Below, one piece after another: positions 1 to 9,597 of a stretch of 64,000 bases of DNA. Made by a program: the position numbers and the translations under genes. Each line of letters begins with the position of its first letter. Positions within the stretch are counted from its first letter, which is position 1. A model generated the notes under the pieces. The model ran no database searches and was not told the DNA's origin. It worked only from the letters and a program-made list of their open reading frames with translations. Source of the DNA: Deltaproteobacteria bacterium (GTDB lineage: Bacteria; Myxococcota_A; UBA9042); contig JACKFC010000012.1 in NCBI GenBank assembly GCA_020632665.1, positions 62,001-126,000 of the forward strand, in the 5' to 3' direction.

Positions 1-2417
1 TCGAAGCGGTCGTAGCTGGTGCCCATCTCGGTATCCATCCAGAGCGAGAAGCCGAGCGTGGTCTGCTCGCCCTTCGGGATCTCGACGCCCGTCCAGGTCG
101 CGGTGCCCGACGATTGGCCGTCATCGAAGTTGCCGGTCGCGAGGTTGCCGTACCAGAGCGCCGACTTGCCGTCTTTGGCCTGCTTGCCCGAGACGAGCTG
201 CCATTTGCTGGTCGCGAGCTGCGACTGCAGCACGAAAGGATCGGTCTTGCCGTCTTCGAAGCCGACGTCGAGCATCTTCGGCACGCAGCAACCCGGCTTC
301 TCCAGAAGGGCGAACGAGCAGATGCCGCTCTCGCAGGCGTCGCTGGTGCACTCGTCGCCGTCGGCGCAATCGGTCGGTGTCGTGCAGCATTGCTGTTTGT
401 GTTGGCAACCGTTGCTGATGCAGAGGTCGAGGGTGCACGCGTCGGAATCGGCACAATCGGTGTCGCCGATGCAGCAGAGCGGGTCGGTCTGGGTGTGGGC
501 ACAAGGCAGGCCGACCACCGGGCAGCTGTCCTGCGTGCACGGGTTGCTGTCGTCGCAGTCGGCGACCGCGTTGCAGCAGACGCTGCCTGGCTTGGCGGTG
601 TGCTTGCACTTCAGGCCGGAGCAGACGTCGCTGGTACACGGGTTGTCGTCGTCGCACTCGGCCGTCTTGGTGCAGCAATCGGGCAGCGGGACGTTGACGC
701 AGCCGAAGTTGTCACCGCAGGTGTCGGCGGTGCAGTTGTTCTTGTCGTTGCAGGGCGTGGCGTTCTCGCAATAGCCGGCCCCGGCGCCGTATTTGCACTG
801 CCCGGCGTCGCAGATGGCGTCGGTCGCGCCGAGGCCGTCGTCACAATCGGCGTCGACTTTGCACGGCGACGTGGTGCAGCCACCGTCGATCACCACGTCG
901 TCGATGAAGGCATTGCTGTTGGCCCACACGGTATTGCCGGGCAGCACCTCGAAGACGAGGTCGAGCTTGCGCGTCGCGGCGCGGCCGGCGAAGCCACGCA
1001 GCGGGATCTTCACTTCCGCCCAGCCGGCGACCGGCTTGGCCTGCCAGATGTAGCGGGCGCCGATCGAGGTCTCGGCGCGCAGCCGGAGCTTGTCGGCCAG
1101 GCTGCCGCCGTTGAGCTGGGTGCGGACCCAGAAGCGGAGCATCGGCTCGGTCCCGAGGGCCAATTCCAGCGTCGGTAGGGCGGCCCGCGCGACCGTCTTG
1201 CCGCCCGGGATCGCCTGGGTCTGGACGACGTAGTGCAGCGACGATTTGCCGCCGTGGACCTCGGCGCTGGAGCCCTCCGTGACGGAGAAGACGCCGTTCT
1301 TGCTCGGCGAGAGCTTGGCCAGCGTGGTGTCGCCGGCTTCGAAACCGAGGCTGAGCAGCTCTGCCTTGCAGCACGCCGCGTCGGCACCCGAGGCGAGCAC
1401 GAATCCGCACTGGCCGCCGGTGCAGGTCGCCTCGCTGCAGAGCCCGAGGGCCGCCGCTGGGGCACAATCCGCGGCCGCCTTGCAGCAGGTCACGTCGTGG
1501 CCGCATTGGCCGCCGAAGCAGGCGTCCGCGGTGCAGAGGTCGCCGTCGTCGCACTCGATATCGTTCTGGCAGCAGCCCGGGCCGGGGACGTAGGCGTTGC
1601 TGCAGGTGCCGGCCGCCTTGGTGCAAGCGTCGGTCGTGCACGGGTTGCCGTCGTCGCAGTCGGAGTCGGCCTTGCAGCAGCCGAAGATGGCGGTCGTCTC
1701 GCAGGTGCCGGCTTTGCTGCAGGCGTGCTGGGTGCAGACGTTGTCGTCCTCGCAGTCGACCGCGGATTCGCAGCAGGTCTCGCCCTCGGGAGCTTGATGC
1801 GTGCAGCCGCTGGCGGGGTCGCAGGCGTCCTTGGTGCAGGTCTTGTGATCGTCGCAGTCGAGCGGCGCGTAGATGCAACCGCTCACCGGCGAACAGCCGT
1901 CGGAGGTGCAGGCGTCGCCGTCGTCGCAGGTGATCACCTGGTAGTTGCAGCCGGCTGCGGCGTCGCAGGCGCCCGTGGTGCAGACGTTGCCGTCGTCGCA
2001 ATCGTTCTTGCCGTGGGTGCAGCCACCAGAGGCGATCTCGCAGGCGTCGATGGTGCAGGGGTCGTCGTCCTCGCAGTCGCGCGGCTCGGTGAAGCAGCCG
2101 GTGAGCGGGTCGCAATGGTCGATGGTGCAGGGGTTGCCGTCGTCACAGAAGCTCGGCCCAGCGGAGCATTTGCCGGTCCAATTCGCGCCATCGGCGGTGT
2201 CGACCGCAGCGTCCGCATCGCCCGTGGCGTCGACGGCGGTCGCGGAATCCGCGCCGGTATCGGTGTTGGCGTCCTCGCCCTTCACCTCTTCGCTGCCGCA
2301 TCCGGGCGCGGCGAGGAAGACGGCGAGGAGCGTCGCGAGCCACCATCCGGGCACGCGGTGGTGCATCGCCGGCAGGCGCGCGGATCGCGCGGGCGGTGCG
2401 GTCCCGGTCGGGGTCAT
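1..2417 (-). CDS. Cys-rich repeat surface lipoprotein, 3' end cut by window edge
   Basis: The start ATG at 2417 has a GGAGG Shine-Dalgarno at 2423-2427. A hydrophobic segment ending LAAPGC (Cys40) suggests a lipoprotein signal. An Asp/Ala/Thr-rich linker follows. About nine repeats of the CDDGNPCTxDxCxxxxGC type span residues 91-350. A Cys-poor beta-rich segment that looks like a MAM or carbohydrate-binding sandwich occupies about 350-510. A second Cys-rich block of about six repeats runs to about 700, and a second beta-sandwich begins and runs off the left edge. The body is therefore two alternating Cys-rich/beta units. Proteins of this build are common on the surface of Myxococcota and relatives, and adhesion is my inference. 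No enzyme motif is seen. It lies 77 bases after the DUF58 gene and may have its own promoter. Confidence 0.82.
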   Translation of the reverse strand, partial: MTPTGTAPPARSARLPAMHHRVPGWWLATLLAVFLAAPGCGSEEVKGEDANTDTGADSATAVDATGDADAAVDTADGANWTGKCSAGPSFCDDGNPCTIDHCDPLTGCFTEPRDCEDDDPCTIDACEIASGGCTHGKNDCDDGNVCTTGACDAAAGCNYQVITCDDGDACTSDGCSPVSGCIYAPLDCDDHKTCTKDACDPASGCTHQAPEGETCCESAVDCEDDNVCTQHACSKAGTCETTAIFGCCKADSDCDDGNPCTTDACTKAAGTCSNAYVPGPGCCQNDIECDDGDLCTADACFGGQCGHDVTCCKAAADCAPAAALGLCSEATCTGGQCGFVLASGADAACCKAELLSLGFEAGDTTLAKLSPSKNGVFSVTEGSSAEVHGGKSSLHYVVQTQAIPGGKTVARAALPTLELALGTEPMLRFWVRTQLNGGSLADKLRLRAETSIGARYIWQAKPVAGWAEVKIPLRGFAGRAATRKLDLVFEVLPGNTVWANSNAFIDDVVIDGGCTTSPCKVDADCDDGLGATDAICDAGQCKYGAGAGYCENATPCNDKNNCTADTCGDNFGCVNVPLPDCCTKTAECDDDNPCTSDVCSGLKCKHTAKPGSVCCNAVADCDDSNPCTQDSCPVVGLPCAHTQTDPLCCIGDTDCADSDACTLDLCISNGCQHKQQCCTTPTDCADGDECTSDACESGICSFALLEKPGCCVPKMLDVGFEDGKTDPFVLQSQLATSKWQLVSGKQAKDGKSALWYGNLATGNFDDGQSSGTATWTGVEIPKGEQTTLGFSLWMDTEMGTSYDRF

Positions 2418-2494
2418 CGAAGCCTCCAAGGCCGCTGTTCGCCGCCCAACGGGAGGGTAGCGTCCGGGCCGCGGGGCGGCAACACGCACGGCCT

Positions 2495-4147
2495 TCAGCG
2501 GAATGCCCCGGCGGCCCAGAGGTGGACCAAGGCGCCAGGGGCGGGATCGTCGACGAAGGCGGCGCCGGCCCGACGCAGTCCGTGGCGAAGCTCGTCGTGC
2601 AGGGCCTCCCGCGCAGCACGGTCGGCCCGCCATAGACCGCGCGCCGTATCGGACGTCTCGGGGCTGAGGGTGTGCTCGAGCAGGGCGTCGTCCTCGTGCT
2701 CGCGCAGGCTGACGGCGATGACCCGATGGCCCGCCGCCCGTGCCGCCGCGGCCGCCCGGAGGATCGGATCGGTCTGCCCACGGAGGCCGTGAAAATCGGA
2801 GGCCACGACGATGACGAAGGGCCCCTTCTTCGCCCGTCGCGCGGCCTCGATGCCGGCGGCGAGCCCGTCCGCTCGGGTCGCCGGCGGCAGCGGGTCGCGA
2901 TAGGGCAGCGCGAGGTCGGCGGCGCGGCAGAAGCGACGCAGGATCGAGAGGTCGGCGCGCAGCGAAGGCTCGGGGCCGCGGAAGAGCGGGCTGCGTTCGC
3001 GCTCGGGCAGCCGGGCCAGCGCCGCCATCACCGTGCGTTGGCGGAAGGCGACCCACTCCGCCCCGCTCTGGCCGCGCGGCAGGTCGACCTGATCGATGCT
3101 GCGGAGATAGCCGGCGACCAACTCGAGCAGGGCGTCTTCCGGCATCGGTGCGAGTCGCTCGGCCACCGCACGCCGCACGTCGAGCAGGGCCGCGTCGCAA
3201 GCGCGCACCGCCGGCAGACCTTCGAGCACCGGCCGACGGTCGACGACCTCGCCGTCGACCAGGCTCAGGCCGAACGGCAGGTTGCGACGGGCGGAAAGCT
3301 CCGCCAGCGAGTGCACGAGATCGAGGCCTTGATCGAGCGGCGCCGCGCCGAGCCGGCCCTCGCGCATGGTCGCGCCGACGTCGAGCACCGAGAAGAGCGC
3401 CCGCGCCCGCTCGTGCTCGAAGACGCGACTCATCAACCGGCCACGGCGGGCGCTGGCCTTCCAGGCGATATGCTTGAACGCGTCGCCGGGGAGGTGCTCG
3501 CGCAGCTCTCGGAGCTCGTCGCCCTGCCCCGCCACCCGATCTGGCCGGGTTCCACCGGCGGCGCGCTGGACGTTGCGGCGGGTCTCGGCGAGGTGGCGGC
3601 TGTCGAGCGGCAGCGACCGCGGCAGGACCGCGATCTCGTACGAGCACGGCAAGAAAACCTCGGCGCGGAGCAGGCCATGGGCGTCGATGAGCTCGGCGCG
3701 CAGTCCGAAGACGCGGTGGATCGCGGCCGTCCGGGCGGTCACGTCGACCGCGACGGCAGCCTCGCCAGCGGCGGCGACCGGGACCTCCCGCCCGGCGATC
3801 GCGACTTCGAGACCGTCGGTGGCACGCCACTCCAAGGGGCGCAGGCGCAGGCCGGGCCGCCCGGGCGGCAGCGCCATGTGCAGCTCGAGCCGCAGCCGGT
3901 GTCCGACGCGATGGCTGCGCGCATCCAGGCCGCGGACCGAGGCCTCCCGTGCTGGCGCGCCGAGGCTGATGCGCAGCCCCCACGGCGCGCCGCCACCGAG
4001 CTGGCCGCGCAGCCATCGCAGCTGCAGCACCAACGCCGCGAGCAGCACGACGCCGACGAGCAACGCGCCGGCGTGGCCGAGGATCAGCCCCAGCGCCACG
4101 AGTCCGGCGCCGACACCGACCAGGAGGTGGCCGCGTTCGGCGAGCAT
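2495..4147 (-). CDS. DUF58 domain membrane protein
   Basis: 550 residues. Two hydrophobic segments lie within residues 7-45, followed by a long extracytoplasmic-type beta region. The DUF58 core has the typical GDELRELREHLPGD and HIAWKASAR motifs, then a VWA-like region with VLDVG. DUF58 proteins are regularly encoded beside MoxR ATPases. They are thought to act with them in metal insertion, protein maturation or envelope maintenance, though the substrate is unknown here. The ATG overlaps the moxR stop by one base (TGATG), so translation is coupled. It is the last gene of a four-gene minus-strand operon. Confidence 0.88.
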   Translation of the reverse strand: MLAERGHLLVGVGAGLVALGLILGHAGALLVGVVLLAALVLQLRWLRGQLGGGAPWGLRISLGAPAREASVRGLDARSHRVGHRLRLELHMALPPGRPGLRLRPLEWRATDGLEVAIAGREVPVAAAGEAAVAVDVTARTAAIHRVFGLRAELIDAHGLLRAEVFLPCSYEIAVLPRSLPLDSRHLAETRRNVQRAAGGTRPDRVAGQGDELRELREHLPGDAFKHIAWKASARRGRLMSRVFEHERARALFSVLDVGATMREGRLGAAPLDQGLDLVHSLAELSARRNLPFGLSLVDGEVVDRRPVLEGLPAVRACDAALLDVRRAVAERLAPMPEDALLELVAGYLRSIDQVDLPRGQSGAEWVAFRQRTVMAALARLPERERSPLFRGPEPSLRADLSILRRFCRAADLALPYRDPLPPATRADGLAAGIEAARRAKKGPFVIVVASDFHGLRGQTDPILRAAAAARAAGHRVIAVSLREHEDDALLEHTLSPETSDTARGLWRADRAAREALHDELRHGLRRAGAAFVDDPAPGALVHLWAAGAFR

Positions 4148-5193
4148 CAGCCCTGCCGCTCCGCCCAGATCGGCGCGTTCGGCGCCGAGCGCTCGGCGTG
4201 GCCGGCCTCGAGCACGGGCGTCCGCCGCAGCACGTCGTCGATCACCTCGGCGCCGCTGCTGCCCTCGATCGCCGCGTCGGTGGTCACCATCACGCGGTGC
4301 TCGAGGACATAGGGCGCGACGGTGCGCAGATCGTCCGGCGAGGCGTAATCACGGCCTTGTAGCAGGGCCCACGCGCGCGCCATGCGGACCAGGCCGAGCG
4401 TGGCGCGGGGGCTCGCACCGAGGGCGACGCGGCCGTGCTCCCGGGTGGCGATCACGAGGCGGACCGCGAAGGCCAGGACCCGCTCCTCGACGTGGACCTC
4501 GTCGACCAGCCCGGCGACCCGCAGCAACTCTGCGAGCTCGGAGACGGCCTGCACCGGCGCCGGCGGCGTCGCGTAGGTCATGAGCATCCGGAGCTCGTCG
4601 GCCGGGCTCGGGTAGTCCAGGCGCAGGCGGATCAGGAAGCGGTCGATCTGCGCCTCGGGCAGCGCGTAGACGCCCTCCTGCTCGACCGGATTCTGCGTCG
4701 CGAGGACGAGGAAGGGATCGGGCAGCCGGTGGCTCTCGCCCTCGATCGTCGTCTGCCGCTCCTGCATCGCCTCCAGCAGCGCCGATTGGGTCTTCGCCGG
4801 CGCGCGGTTGATCTCGTCGGCGAGCACCACCTGCGCGAAGAGCGGGCCGCGGCGCAGCTCGAATTCCTGCTTCCGCTGGTTGAGGACGTAGGTGCCGGTG
4901 ATGTCGGCGGGCAGCAGATCCGGGGTGAACTGAATCCGGCGGAAGTCGCAGCCCAGCGCCCGCGCGATCGCGTTGGCCAAGGTCGTCTTGGCCAGGCCCG
5001 GCACGCCCTCGAGTAGGACGTGGCCGCGGGCGAGCAGGGCCGCGAGGATCAACTGCACGACGGCGACGTCGCCGATGTAGACGCGGGCGACTTCGGCGGT
5101 GACCCGCTCGCGCAGATCGACGACCGAGGCGAGCGTTTCGTGGCCGAGCGCGCCGGTGCTGCGCGGCCCGTTGCCGAGTGGGGTATCGTTCAT
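4147..5193 (-). CDS. MoxR family AAA+ ATPase
   Basis: 348 residues starting at ATG 5193, which overlaps the DUF4350 stop as ATGA. The MoxR form of Walker A, GVPGLAKTT, is at residues 63-71, and Walker B with sensor region ADEINRAPAKTQ is near 125-136. The family's ATQNPVEQEG motif and arginine-finger stretch EAQIDRF follow. Length matches the family (about 320-350). MoxR proteins are chaperone-like ATPases that act with VWA or DUF58 partners, and the coupled DUF58 gene downstream is the obvious partner. The reading frame stays open upstream of 5193, but the start was chosen because of the overlap and the normal family N-terminus. Confidence 0.93.
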   Translation of the reverse strand: MNDTPLGNGPRSTGALGHETLASVVDLRERVTAEVARVYIGDVAVVQLILAALLARGHVLLEGVPGLAKTTLANAIARALGCDFRRIQFTPDLLPADITGTYVLNQRKQEFELRRGPLFAQVVLADEINRAPAKTQSALLEAMQERQTTIEGESHRLPDPFLVLATQNPVEQEGVYALPEAQIDRFLIRLRLDYPSPADELRMLMTYATPPAPVQAVSELAELLRVAGLVDEVHVEERVLAFAVRLVIATREHGRVALGASPRATLGLVRMARAWALLQGRDYASPDDLRTVAPYVLEHRVMVTTDAAIEGSSGAEVIDDVLRRTPVLEAGHAERSAPNAPIWAERQG

Positions 5194-6572
5194 GCGCTGC
5201 GGGCTCCCTGCCGCGGGTCGAAAGGCCGCGGCTCCGTCGGGGACGACACCGAAGCGGTGTGGCGGAGCACTTGCTCGGCCCATTCCACCTCGGCGGCGAT
5301 GGTATTGAACGTGGTCCGGTCGACATCCGAATCCGGTGCCGAGATCTCGACCAGGGTGGCGACGACGTCGTCGAGGCGTTGGCCGGCCTGAACCGGCAGG
5401 CGTCCGGCGCCGCGGAGCCGCTGCATCGCGTCGCGCAGCTCGTTCGGGCTGGCGCCGCCCATCGGGTCGCGGCCCTCGGCGATGCGCAGGCTGCGCGCGA
5501 GCCGATGCGCCAGCTGCCGTGCGGGGCGACGGTAGTCGGCGTCCGGTCGGGCCAACCAGGCAGAGATGGTGGCGGCCAAGCGGCTGCTGTCGAGCAGGCG
5601 ACGGCCCGTCTCCGGCACGACCGCGCGTGGCAGCCGTGACGCCAGCACCGCCGGCACGACCAAGGCGAGCAGGGTCAGCGCCCAGCCGACCGGGATCGCC
5701 TCGCGGCGCCGCATCCACGTCGCCAACTGCTGCAGGCCGCGCTCCAACGCGTCGAGCAATCCGCCGGCGCGACCGCCCTCACCGGCAGGCGGCACGAAGG
5801 AGCCCTGCACCCGCTGCAGGTTGGCATAGAGGCGCACCTTGCAGGTCTCGCCGGCGTAGCAGCCCCAGCGCAGCAGGTTGGCGGCGAATTGTTTGTCGCC
5901 GTGGTAGGCCCGCAGCATCGCGTCGATCAGCACGCTGGGGTCGGCCAAGGCGAGCAGCCGCCCACGCCCCTGCCGAACCTCGACCAACCAACAGCGCACC
6001 CCGTCGAGGTAGCGGCCGAGGGCGACCCGCGTTGGTTGCAGCTCACTGCGACGGCTGGGCAGCGGATCGACGAGCAGCGCCGCAGGGTGGTTGAGGACGA
6101 CGCGATCGACCTGAAAGCCGAGGAACGAGCCCACGTCCTGCCCAGGAAATGCGGGAAACTGCGGCAGGTCTTCGCCGTATTCGGGCGCCGAACCCGGCTC
6201 CTCGACGCGGCGGATGGCGAAGGGCGTGAGCCAGCTGTCTCCTTCGCGAAAATCGTCGGCGAGGACGACGCGTCCACCGGCCTCGACGAAGCGTCGCAGG
6301 CTGTCGGCGTCCGCCGGGCCGAGCGCGATCAGGGGCGCGACGACGACCAAGATCTCCTCGCCGCGCAGCTTGCTCCAATCGAGCGTCGACTCCACCTGCA
6401 CGCCCACTTCGGCCTCGCTCGCCGTCTCGCCGAGGTAGGCGAGGCCGTTCCAATCCGAGAGCTTCGGGTCGAAATCGACGCCCACCGCCGCCACGGCGGG
6501 GCCCGGCAGCAGGAGCGCCAGCAGCAAGATGGCCCCGAGCGTGGGCCGCACGATCGCGTCGCGACGCCTCAT
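5190..6572 (-). CDS. DUF4350 domain membrane-anchored protein
   Basis: 460 residues with a signal-type N-terminus (MRRRD followed by a Leu-rich stretch ending AVAAVG). A domain at about residues 40-230 has the GATase-like DUF4350 pattern (RGEEILVVVAPLIALGPAD, GGRVVLADDF). A transmembrane helix lies near residue 290, followed by a cytoplasmic helical tail. DUF4350 genes are commonly found in MoxR/DUF58 operons, and the biochemical role is unknown. The start at 6572 is preferred over upstream options because it forms an ATGA overlap with the preceding stop and leaves a proper signal peptide. It overlaps moxR by four bases in the same way. Confidence 0.82.
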   Translation of the reverse strand: MRRRDAIVRPTLGAILLLALLLPGPAVAAVGVDFDPKLSDWNGLAYLGETASEAEVGVQVESTLDWSKLRGEEILVVVAPLIALGPADADSLRRFVEAGGRVVLADDFREGDSWLTPFAIRRVEEPGSAPEYGEDLPQFPAFPGQDVGSFLGFQVDRVVLNHPAALLVDPLPSRRSELQPTRVALGRYLDGVRCWLVEVRQGRGRLLALADPSVLIDAMLRAYHGDKQFAANLLRWGCYAGETCKVRLYANLQRVQGSFVPPAGEGGRAGGLLDALERGLQQLATWMRRREAIPVGWALTLLALVVPAVLASRLPRAVVPETGRRLLDSSRLAATISAWLARPDADYRRPARQLAHRLARSLRIAEGRDPMGGASPNELRDAMQRLRGAGRLPVQAGQRLDDVVATLVEISAPDSDVDRTTFNTIAAEVEWAEQVLRHTASVSSPTEPRPFDPRQGARSA

Positions 6573-8374
6573 TCGGCCTCCTCCGCGCCCTCGACCTGCC
6601 GCATCACCTGCGCCGCCTCGTCGCGCTCGAGCCGCCGACCATAGAGCGCGTCTTCCACCGCGCGCACGGCCGCCCGAATCCGCGCGTGACCCCGCCGGCG
6701 CGCCGCCAACCACCTCGGCTCGGCCCGGCGCGGCGTCTCGCGGCTCCAATCGATCGGCCGACCGGACGCCGCGGCGATCCGGGTCGAGAGCGATCCCCGC
6801 ACCGCCGCCCGGCTGCTCGTGGGAAGCAGCTCGCAGCCATCGAAGGTGCCGTCGTGCGGCAGGGTCAACGCGATCACGAGCAGCTCATGACCCGGCGCGT
6901 CGACCGTCAGCGCCGCCGGCCCCGGTCGCAGATCGTCGAAGCGGACCCGGCCGTCGTCCGCCTCGACCAACGAAGCGGCTGCCCCCGGCTGCTCGAGCGT
7001 GACCCGCGCGCTGAGCGAACCGCCTCGCTCGCCGTCGACTACGACCGCTCGGATCCGCATCCCGTCGCCGCCGGAGCCGAGGCTGCGGACCGCGACCGGG
7101 GGGAGGCCGGCGCTGCTCGCCGCCAAGTCGTCGGCGGCCTGCCGCTCGTACCGACGATCACGCCAGCGTCGCCAGACGAACGCGCCGACGAGTGCCGCGA
7201 TCAAGGCGCCGTAGATGGCCGCGAAGGGCGAGGGCCGCGGCGGGACGTCGATCGCGACAACCTCGCTCCAGCCCGGCGGATGGAAGGCCTCGCCGACGAC
7301 GACCTCGGCGACGACGCCGATCGGCCCGGGCGGGAAGAGGTCCATCAGCACATCGCGTCGCAGCCGCGCTTCGAAGCGTCCGCTCGCGTCGGCCCGCAGC
7401 GCGCCGAGCCGCGTGCGCTCGGCGTGCAGATTGACGGCGGCGGCAGTGGGCGCACGGAGCGTGCCGTCGGGCTGCACCACCGAGACGACGCCCTGCAGGC
7501 AGACGACGTCCTCGTCGCAGTGCGGGCTGCTACCGGGCGCAGCCGCTTCGAGCGAGACGCGCACCGCCGCTTCGAGTTGGATCGTGGCCGACGCCTCGGC
7601 GGCGCCGAACGAGCCGTCGCCGGGGGCGCGTGCCAGCAGCTGCATCGGGCCGAGCCGTCCGACCGTAGCCGGTACCAGGTTGAACCGTGCCTCGCCGAGC
7701 GCGTCGGTCGCGGCGCTGGCGACCACCTGCGAGCCGATGCGCAGCTCGATGGGTCGACCGGGCAGGGGCAGATCGCCGACTTGGAGGCTCACCGAGGCCG
7801 AGAATCCTGGTTCGTCGCTGCGCGCGGCCGCTGGGCGAACCTGCAACTGCAGGGTGGGCGTCGGAACCCCGAGGCTCCCGTCGAGGTGTGCGTCGGCCGC
7901 GGCGTAGCGCCCGTCGCCGGAAAAGCGCGCCGCCACCGCGACGTCGACCTGCCCCGGCGGCAACGAGAGTCGGGCAAAGCCGTGCTCGAAGCGACCGGAC
8001 GCATGGGTCCGCGCGACCGCGGTCCGCTCGCTCTCGGGCGCGAGCCCTTCTGACCCGATGGCGCCGACCGGGACAATTTCGAGCGCGACCGCGGCGCCCG
8101 CGATCGGCTGATCGCGGACGTCACCGAGCCGGCCGCGGACCAGGACGCGGCCACCGCTCTCTTCGATCTGCAAGGCGATCCGCACCCGCGCCTGGACCCG
8201 CAAGCGGGCCGCCGTGGCGGTCGACGGCAGCCACGCGGCGACAGCGAAGAGCAGGCCCCACGTCACACCGAGCCATGCGCGGCGACGCGCCGGACCGCCG
8301 CGGCGGAGGGTCCGAGTCGGCGGCGGGTTGTAGCGCACCAGGGTCGACACCAAACGTCCTCCGCCGGCGAGCAT
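6569..8374 (-). CDS. Exported membrane protein with carboxypeptidase-regulatory-like domains
   Basis: 601 residues and the first gene of the MoxR/DUF58 operon. A hydrophobic N-terminal segment ends near residue 55 (TATAARL). Several beta-sandwich repeats of the carboxypeptidase regulatory or Ig-like kind follow, with phrases such as GRLGDVRDQPIAGAAVAL and DALGEARFN. A transmembrane helix lies around 385-405 and a cytoplasmic tail follows with one further sandwich and a charged C-terminus (RQVEGAEEAE). Such proteins often accompany DUF4350/MoxR/DUF58 sets, perhaps as the receptor or scaffold part. The start is uncertain: ATG 8374 has no clear Shine-Dalgarno and a GTG a few codons later would also fit. 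Its stop overlaps the next start as ATGA. Confidence 0.7.
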   Translation of the reverse strand: MLAGGGRLVSTLVRYNPPPTRTLRRGGPARRRAWLGVTWGLLFAVAAWLPSTATAARLRVQARVRIALQIEESGGRVLVRGRLGDVRDQPIAGAAVALEIVPVGAIGSEGLAPESERTAVARTHASGRFEHGFARLSLPPGQVDVAVAARFSGDGRYAAADAHLDGSLGVPTPTLQLQVRPAAARSDEPGFSASVSLQVGDLPLPGRPIELRIGSQVVASAATDALGEARFNLVPATVGRLGPMQLLARAPGDGSFGAAEASATIQLEAAVRVSLEAAAPGSSPHCDEDVVCLQGVVSVVQPDGTLRAPTAAAVNLHAERTRLGALRADASGRFEARLRRDVLMDLFPPGPIGVVAEVVVGEAFHPPGWSEVVAIDVPPRPSPFAAIYGALIAALVGAFVWRRWRDRRYERQAADDLAASSAGLPPVAVRSLGSGGDGMRIRAVVVDGERGGSLSARVTLEQPGAAASLVEADDGRVRFDDLRPGPAALTVDAPGHELLVIALTLPHDGTFDGCELLPTSSRAAVRGSLSTRIAAASGRPIDWSRETPRRAEPRWLAARRRGHARIRAAVRAVEDALYGRRLERDEAAQVMRQVEGAEEAE

Positions 8375-8562
8375 GCAGCAGGTCGAGGGGGACGGCCACA
8401 GTCGGTCGAGATTCTTGACGAGAAGCCCCCGAATGCCACGTTCGACGATGAGGTGTGACGTTGCGTGTGCAACACCACCGTGCTAGCGTCGGCCCAAACA
8501 ACGCGGGGGCCCCCGGGATTTCGGCAAAGCCGACGAGGGTCTCGCTGGAGCAGGGAGAAGCC

Positions 8563-9597
8563 ATGCGGTCGGACTTTCATGGTGCACGCGTCGCAGGTTC
8601 GAGCGGGACGACGTCGCTTTCGCGTCGGCTCGGTACCGCGCTGGCCGCAGTGTCGCTGCTCGGCCTCGCCGTCGGATGCGCGGAGATCGTTCCCGTGACG
8701 TCCGAGGCGGCTGCTCGTCTCGCCGACCGGCGCACGGAGCTCGAGGAGGACAACGTCCTCATCGAGTACCAGAAGAAGCGCAAGGAAGAGGCGGTCGTCG
8801 CCAACGAGAACCCGGACAAATACGACAACGCCGAGTCGCTCCGTGCGGAAGAGCGCTTCCAGCGCATCTGGAAGGCGCAGCGCAAGATCGAGTTCGACAA
8901 GTTCTACGAGCGCTACATGAAGCTCTCGGGCGACGTCGTCAGCAAGTGCAATATCGTGGCCAACAACGACCAGGTGAAGGCCTGGGAGATCGACACCTGC
9001 GTCGACAAGGTCCCGGAGGCCCGCTACGACCCGCTGCGCACCGCCGGCGTGACCTTCGCGGTCATCCTGCTCGCGATCGCCGGCCTCGGTCTGTACCGCC
9101 AGGGCCGCCGCAGCATCGACCCGGTCGCGCAGGCGGCCAGCAAGCTCGGCCTGAAGGCCGTGCAGGGTCGCCGCTCGACCGAGCTCACCGGCAATTACAA
9201 GGGCTTCTCGGTCCGCATCGACGCCGCCGCGCCAGAAGCCGGCGGTGGTGACAAATACGTCCGCGTCCACGTGCTGGATCAGATCCAGTCGTCGGTCGTG
9301 GTTCGCTTCGGCCCGATCGCGCCGCCGACCGGCCTCGAGATGCCGGACCTGGACGCGCCCGAGGTGGAAGATGCGCGCATCCCGATGGGTTATAAGCTGC
9401 GCCTGTCGAACGGAGCGTCGGCAGAGGAGCTCCTCGGTGGTGATGTCGGCTTCCAGATTCGCGAATTCGACCCGGTCGACGTGCGGATCCACGACGGCAC
9501 CCTGGCGGTGACGACGTGGTTCATCCTCTCGGATCCGGAGCAGGTGGTCGAGTTGGTCGACCTCTGCCTCGGCGTGGCCGAAGTCTACAAGGCCTGA
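8563..9597 (+). CDS. Predicted lipoprotein of unknown function with one internal membrane helix
   Basis: 344 residues from ATG 8563, which is preceded by GGGAGAAG. A lipobox-like LAVGC lies near residue 36. A charged helical region (residues 45-115) rich in Lys/Glu follows. A hydrophobic helix (VTFAVILLAIAGLGLY) lies near 165, and a C-terminal globular domain of about 150 residues has a mixed alpha/beta pattern. I do not recognise the family. Codon choice is strongly C/G-ending even in contexts where neighbours use A/T-ending codons, which suggests good expression. It may be co-transcribed with the next gene, whose reading frame overlaps its end. Confidence 0.75.
   Translation: MRSDFHGARVAGSSGTTSLSRRLGTALAAVSLLGLAVGCAEIVPVTSEAAARLADRRTELEEDNVLIEYQKKRKEEAVVANENPDKYDNAESLRAEERFQRIWKAQRKIEFDKFYERYMKLSGDVVSKCNIVANNDQVKAWEIDTCVDKVPEARYDPLRTAGVTFAVILLAIAGLGLYRQGRRSIDPVAQAASKLGLKAVQGRRSTELTGNYKGFSVRIDAAAPEAGGGDKYVRVHVLDQIQSSVVVRFGPIAPPTGLEMPDLDAPEVEDARIPMGYKLRLSNGASAEELLGGDVGFQIREFDPVDVRIHDGTLAVTTWFILSDPEQVVELVDLCLGVAEVYKA

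Noticed and set aside
1233..2792. A 519-codon plus-strand frame over the left-edge gene
   Set aside because: It is antisense to the Cys-rich repeats, and its Gly/Ala/Val-rich text is the mirror of the CDDGD codons.
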